Positions 60,587 through 64,000 of a stretch of 64,000 bases of DNA are shown here, one piece after another. Source of the DNA: Candidatus Thorarchaeota archaeon. Its GTDB lineage: Archaea; Asgardarchaeota; Thorarchaeia; Thorarchaeales; Thorarchaeaceae. The notes under the pieces were generated by a model. That model had not been told where the DNA came from, made no database searches, and saw only the letters and a list, made by a program, of their open reading frames with translations. The stretch spans positions 1 to 64,000 of the forward strand of contig SDNP01000001.1 of assembly GCA_004524445.1 (NCBI GenBank), read 5' to 3'. How positions within the stretch are numbered: the first letter of the stretch is position 1; every line of letters starts with the position of its first letter. A program made the translations under genes and the position numbers.

Positions 60587-61654
60587 CTAATCGTAGGCAT
60601 ATTTTGCATTAGATAGAAGGGCTCGGTTTCCAATCCTGACATTGGTCAATCCTGAATCCTTTGCAACACATAACGCAATATCAGCATGTTTCTTATTTGT
60701 TCGTGGCAAATCCCTCATGTGAAGATGAGGCATAAATCCTAGGAGTGCTGTTGGAATAGTTTCATCGAGAGATGCAATGAACTCTGTCAATTTCCGCACC
60801 TCGCTTGCTCCAATATATCCCGGAATGAGAAGGATACTAGCAACTAAGAATTCACCTTCACGGTCCCTACCTATCTGAGCAAGCCTTCTGAAATTCCTGA
60901 TTACTGTGGTGTTAGATACACCAGTTAGGGCTGTATATAGGCTGGGAGTCATAGCCTTGAGGTCAATCTTTATCGTACCACCAGAGCCTCTGACAATGTC
61001 TGCTATGTTTTGTAGGTGTTTTCCTGAAATATTTCCATTTGATTCGTAGCAGACAGCTATATCCCCCTTTTCCAGCAGAAGTTGTGCTGTCTTCAGTGAA
61101 TGCTGCGGATTGCAGGAGGGGTCGCCCCCAAAGAAGCAGATACAGGCTGTTCTGCTATCTGCTTTATCTGCAAGTTGTTCCGGACTCGATAGAGGTTCTC
61201 CCAGCTTCATCATTCTTCTATAGCTTTGATTTTGGCAGAAGAGGCAGTCCGAATTACAGGAGCCATAGAAGACAGCTAGGCTATTCATTCCAAATCCACA
61301 TCTACCTCTCACGGGACAGATCCAATCCGCGACACAATTTGTTGGCAATGGGTCAAAATACCACGTAACTGGTGCTTCATCCGAATACTTTCTGACCACT
61401 TCCGAATCAACGACCTCTCTTAGATGACAGAATCCTGTATCGTCTTCTGTCATCTTACAATGATTTCCACAGTCAGGACACACTACCTGTCCGTTCGAGG
61501 GAACTTCAGGAACCAAACCTGCTCGTGTCCGAGTTTCTCTATGTGCTACAACCGCCTTTTCTATAAGACGTGGGTTTCTAGAAATGCAAGAGCCGCAGTA
61601 CCCAATCGAAACTGATGCTAGCACACTATCTTTATCATGATTCGGGCATCTCAT
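60587..61654 (-). CDS. Radical SAM protein, PflA-like
   Basis: About 355 residues. N-terminal zinc-type Cys motifs (MRCPNH, GYCGSCI, CPDCGNHCKM) then the radical SAM motif CNSDCLFCQNQS (CxxxCxxC), GGDPSCNPQHS, CYESNGN and KIDLKAM. Pattern of pyruvate-formate-lyase activase-like enzymes; AmmeMemoRadiSam-type or glycyl-radical-activating. The open frame extends to 61864 and overlaps the divergent hdrC gene; ATG 61654, directly before the zinc motif, is preferred. The substrate is unknown. Confidence 0.82.
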   Translation of the reverse strand: MRCPNHDKDSVLASVSIGYCGSCISRNPRLIEKAVVAHRETRTRAGLVPEVPSNGQVVCPDCGNHCKMTEDDTGFCHLREVVDSEVVRKYSDEAPVTWYFDPLPTNCVADWICPVRGRCGFGMNSLAVFYGSCNSDCLFCQNQSYRRMMKLGEPLSSPEQLADKADSRTACICFFGGDPSCNPQHSLKTAQLLLEKGDIAVCYESNGNISGKHLQNIADIVRGSGGTIKIDLKAMTPSLYTALTGVSNTTVIRNFRRLAQIGRDREGEFLVASILLIPGYIGASEVRKLTEFIASLDETIPTALLGFMPHLHMRDLPRTNKKHADIALCVAKDSGLTNVRIGNRALLSNAKYAYD

Positions 61655-61772
61655 TAAATGAACTACTTCTCGAAACACAATGAATCTTGTCATTGTATGT
61701 GTCAAAAAAGGTTGATTTGACAATGGATTTAAGGCAAGATTCCAAGCGCAGACCCGTAGTCGGTGCATCAAT

Positions 61773-62324
61773 GTGACAACAGCCGAAGAGAAGTCAGCAA
61801 TATCAATTGATGATCTCAATTCTGACTTTGTTGAAATGGTCAAAAGAGCGGGCGGTCCGAACATACAGAGCTGCTACCAGTGTGGAACTTGCAGCGGCAG
61901 TTGTCCCGCTGGAGCACGGACAAATTTTCTAGTTCGTGGAATCATTCGAAAAGCACTGCTGGGACTAAAAGAAGAGTGTCTGACTGCACCAGAGCTTTGG
62001 TATTGTACTACTTGTTACACCTGTACCGACCGATGTCCGCAGGATGTGACGCCTACTGAGGTTATCAAGGCGATTCGCAATATCGCTGTAGCTGAGGGTC
62101 ACATGCTCGAACCACATCAGAAAGTCGCTCAAAAAGTCCTAGAGTCCGGTCATGCGGTACCCCTAGATAAAGACAGTTGGGCAAAATTACGAGAAAATGT
62201 TGGCCTACCAAGTAGACCTCCGAATGCCAGTACTCATCCTGAAGCCATTGAGGAGGTTCAGAAACTAGCTAAGAAGACGGGATTTGATATTCTCGTAGAA
62301 GATAAACCAGAGGATGAAGAGTGA
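61773..62324 (+). CDS. hdrC: Heterodisulfide reductase subunit C-like, second copy
   Basis: 183 residues; two [4Fe-4S] motifs CYQCGTCSGSCPAG and CTTCYTCTDRCPQDV. It is paralogous to the hdrC at 59948 (same LSSP/LTAPELW, GHAVPLD pattern) but divergently placed. GTG start at 61773 follows ATCAAT; no strong ribosome site. Stop overlaps the region before hdrB by only six bases. Confidence 0.9.
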   Translation: MTTAEEKSAISIDDLNSDFVEMVKRAGGPNIQSCYQCGTCSGSCPAGARTNFLVRGIIRKALLGLKEECLTAPELWYCTTCYTCTDRCPQDVTPTEVIKAIRNIAVAEGHMLEPHQKVAQKVLESGHAVPLDKDSWAKLRENVGLPSRPPNASTHPEAIEEVQKLAKKTGFDILVEDKPEDEE

Positions 62325-62330
62325 TTTTTG

Positions 62331-63275
62331 ATGGCTAAGAAACCAAAATTCATGCATTTTTTGGGCTGCATAATCCCCCATAGATATCCAAGCATTCAGA
62401 AGGCAACGGAGCTGGTCTTTGAGGACTTAGATATGGAACTTCTGGATATGGAGTCAGCCACGTGTTGTCCTGCGCCTGGCGTATTCGGCTCATTCGACAA
62501 AGAAACATGGGCAACTATTGCGGCAAGAAATCTTACCATTGCAGAAGAGGCGAACGCTGCCATCACGACTGGTTGCAATGGCTGCTTTGCTAGTCTGTGG
62601 GATGCAAACCACGAGTTGAAGCATGATGATGAGCTACGAGCAAAAGTCAACGATAATCTTGCAGTGATTGGGCGTGAATTTAAAGGCACAATCGAAGTGA
62701 CCCATTACGTCGATGCGTTGGTAGACACTGCTGGTCTAGAGAAGATCCGAAAGCGAGTGACGAAACCGCTGGAAGGCGTTCGGATGGCACTCCACCCTGG
62801 TTGCCATTGGATGCGTCCCAAGGCTGTCAAACAGAAGGACGATTCGGAACGACCACACATCTTCCGAGAGCTCTGCGAAACGACTGGCGCCACGTATGTG
62901 CCATATAAAGATGAACTCATGTGTTGTGGTGCAGGTGGAGCAGTTAGGACTGCTGATATAGAGGTCGCTCTCGATTTCACGAAGCAGAAGTTCGATAGTA
63001 TTGAAGCGGCTGGAGGTGCTGACCTCATTGTTACACCTTGCCCATTTTGTGAATTGCAACTGGATTTGGGTCAAGTGGAGATTCAGAAGCATTTTGACAT
63101 TGAATACATCTATGATGTGCTTCATGTTACAGAACTACTTGCATTGGCTTTCGGACATGACCCAGATGAGTTTGGTCTAACAACACATCTCCAATATATG
63201 CAGCGAAAGAGTCAACCAAACTGGCAGAAAATTGGATTGCCTGAGATGCTTAAGACCACTGAGTCAGCAGACTAG
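62331..63275 (+). CDS. hdrB: Heterodisulfide reductase subunit B-like, second copy
   Basis: 314 residues. CCG motifs CCPAPG with TGCNGC, HPGCHWMRP with MCCGAGGA and CPFCE. Paralogue of the hdrB at 59042. Start ATG 62331, with an adjacent TTG at 62328. It forms a pair with the hdrC gene before it. Either this pair or the other one may serve a different partner; no hdrA in the window. Confidence 0.9.
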   Translation: MAKKPKFMHFLGCIIPHRYPSIQKATELVFEDLDMELLDMESATCCPAPGVFGSFDKETWATIAARNLTIAEEANAAITTGCNGCFASLWDANHELKHDDELRAKVNDNLAVIGREFKGTIEVTHYVDALVDTAGLEKIRKRVTKPLEGVRMALHPGCHWMRPKAVKQKDDSERPHIFRELCETTGATYVPYKDELMCCGAGGAVRTADIEVALDFTKQKFDSIEAAGGADLIVTPCPFCELQLDLGQVEIQKHFDIEYIYDVLHVTELLALAFGHDPDEFGLTTHLQYMQRKSQPNWQKIGLPEMLKTTESAD

Positions 63276-63374
63276 ATGTTGCCTGCAACTAAACTCACTT
63301 GATATATTACTGTCTAGTTGACTCTTTACAATCTAACCATGTTTTGATAGGGTATGGGCAACAGTATTTGGTGT

Positions 63375-64000
63375 TCAGGGATTCTCGATGAGATGAACTA
63401 TATTTTCACGCCCTTCTTTGAATCGCTTGACCACTCCTCTCTCCTCAAGTCCTGTAAGAATCATACTGACCATGGACTGCGAAAGGTCTAGTTCTTCATA
63501 TATCACTCTTTGTGGACAAGTTCCATCTTTCTTCGCTATTAACCGAAGGATTTGCTCCTCATGTTTGGTTGACCCATTAACGGAATATACCTGCGGCTGA
63601 AAGCTGCGTATGAATTCTGGAATCCTTTGTAGAATCAAAACGGCAGTAGCTCCGCCGAAACCAGCCAGCAACAAGAACAAAGGCCAGTAGACCGAGTCTG
63701 AAGATCCCATCCTTATTGTCACAGGAACACCAAACTTCACAATAAAGACTCTCTCCTGACTAGGAAAAATTCGTTCTATTTTCCATGTGAAACCCATTGA
63801 CGTGCCATCTGTATAGTTTGCATCTGGTTTCGGGAACAGCGGTGTGGTCTGCTCACTGACCAATATGGCATGTCGCCGTAGGGCAAGCAAAAATGTTAGG
63901 TTACGATACTCGTTTACCGGTCTCAGATAGTATATCATCTGATACAGTTCCAGTGTCCCATTATCTCCCAATCCAACATTCTCTTCTAAAACACTGCTGG
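63375..64000 (-). CDS. Membrane protein with extracellular domain and cytoplasmic winged helix, cut by window edge
   Basis: The frame is open to the right edge: codons between 63972 and 64000 (SSVLEENVG) lead into the first possible start TTG 63971, so the true start is probably outside. Seen: an extracellular beta domain (YQMIYYLRPVNEYRNLTFLL, KFGVPVTIRMG), one membrane helix (VYWPLFLLLAGFGGATAVLIL), then a winged helix (EEQILRLIAKKDGTCPQRVIYEELDLSQSMV shortened in family pattern) ending KEGRENIVHLI. Typical of archaeal membrane-bound regulators. Confidence 0.75.
   Translation of the reverse strand, partial: SSVLEENVGLGDNGTLELYQMIYYLRPVNEYRNLTFLLALRRHAILVSEQTTPLFPKPDANYTDGTSMGFTWKIERIFPSQERVFIVKFGVPVTIRMGSSDSVYWPLFLLLAGFGGATAVLILQRIPEFIRSFQPQVYSVNGSTKHEEQILRLIAKKDGTCPQRVIYEELDLSQSMVSMILTGLEERGVVKRFKEGRENIVHLIENP

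Noticed and set aside
61655..61864. Upstream extension of the radical SAM frame
   Set aside because: It overlaps the start of the divergent hdrC gene and codes for no family sequence.
1..64000. tRNA, rRNA, CRISPR arrays, insertion sequences
   Set aside because: No cloverleaf-like stretch with a GGTTCGAATCC-type loop, no rRNA-like segments, no regularly spaced repeats and no transposase frames were seen.

Overview
The window looks like a stretch of an archaeal chromosome, most likely from an Asgard archaeon of the Thorarchaeia type; that assignment is an inference. The grounds are: AT-rich TATA-type promoters (for example TTTATATAC upstream of the subtilase gene), many TTG and GTG starts behind GGAGG-type ribosome sites, ferredoxin- and CoA-based anaerobic metabolism (KorABCD, two HdrBC pairs, a BcrA/HgdC activator with two dehydratase subunits), Lrp-type regulators with repeated domains, membrane-anchored winged-helix proteins, and eukaryote-flavoured folds (LURP-one, Regnase-like RNase, leucine-rich repeats). 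I found no tRNA, rRNA, CRISPR array or insertion sequence.

Layout. 1-3.7 kb: lipoate-dependent 2-oxoacid dehydrogenase operon, read leftwards as E1 alpha, E1 beta, E2, E3 (E3 cut by the window edge). 4-11 kb: small single genes, including a SnoaL-like gene with an in-frame stop and a frameshifted tandem duplicate of a membrane protein. 11.2-15 kb: an operon of one probable regulator, four paralogous bacterial-PH-domain membrane proteins and a 31-residue membrane microprotein. 15-18 kb: a collapsed ABC-transporter remnant, a double Lrp regulator and adenosylhomocysteinase. 18-24 kb: secreted or surface proteins (parallel beta-helix, subtilase) and a regulator. 24-34 kb: FAD oxidase, ArsB/NhaD-type transporter, Regnase-like RNase with a zinc finger, a short bacterial-type alanyl-tRNA synthetase, a PhoU-like/PiT phosphate pair, a metalloprotease and an MBL hydrolase. 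34-46 kb: membrane proteins, nitroreductase, acyl-CoA dehydrogenase with ferredoxin, PAS protein, disulfide oxidoreductase, tocopherol-cyclase-like protein, SDR, and a PadR-methyltransferase operon. 46-64 kb: gamma carbonic anhydrase, acyl-CoA synthetase, dehydratase/activator trio, KorABCD split by a substrate-binding protein, and two HdrBC pairs around a radical SAM gene.

How the genes fit together: the 46-64 kb block together with the acyl-CoA dehydrogenase at 37 kb suggests breakdown of acyl-CoA and amino-acid-derived acids, with electrons passing through ferredoxin and HdrBC. The 2-oxoacid dehydrogenase operon would make acyl-CoA by an NAD-linked route, in parallel with the ferredoxin-linked Kor enzyme.

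Most unusual items: (1) a dipeptide-type substrate-binding protein whose halves appear circularly permuted; (2) the four-copy PH-domain operon ending in a microprotein; (3) the short, bacterial-looking AlaRS; (4) a zinc-finger Regnase-like nuclease preceded by two palindromic sites; (5) three convergent gene pairs that overlap by exactly four bases through interlocked stop codons.
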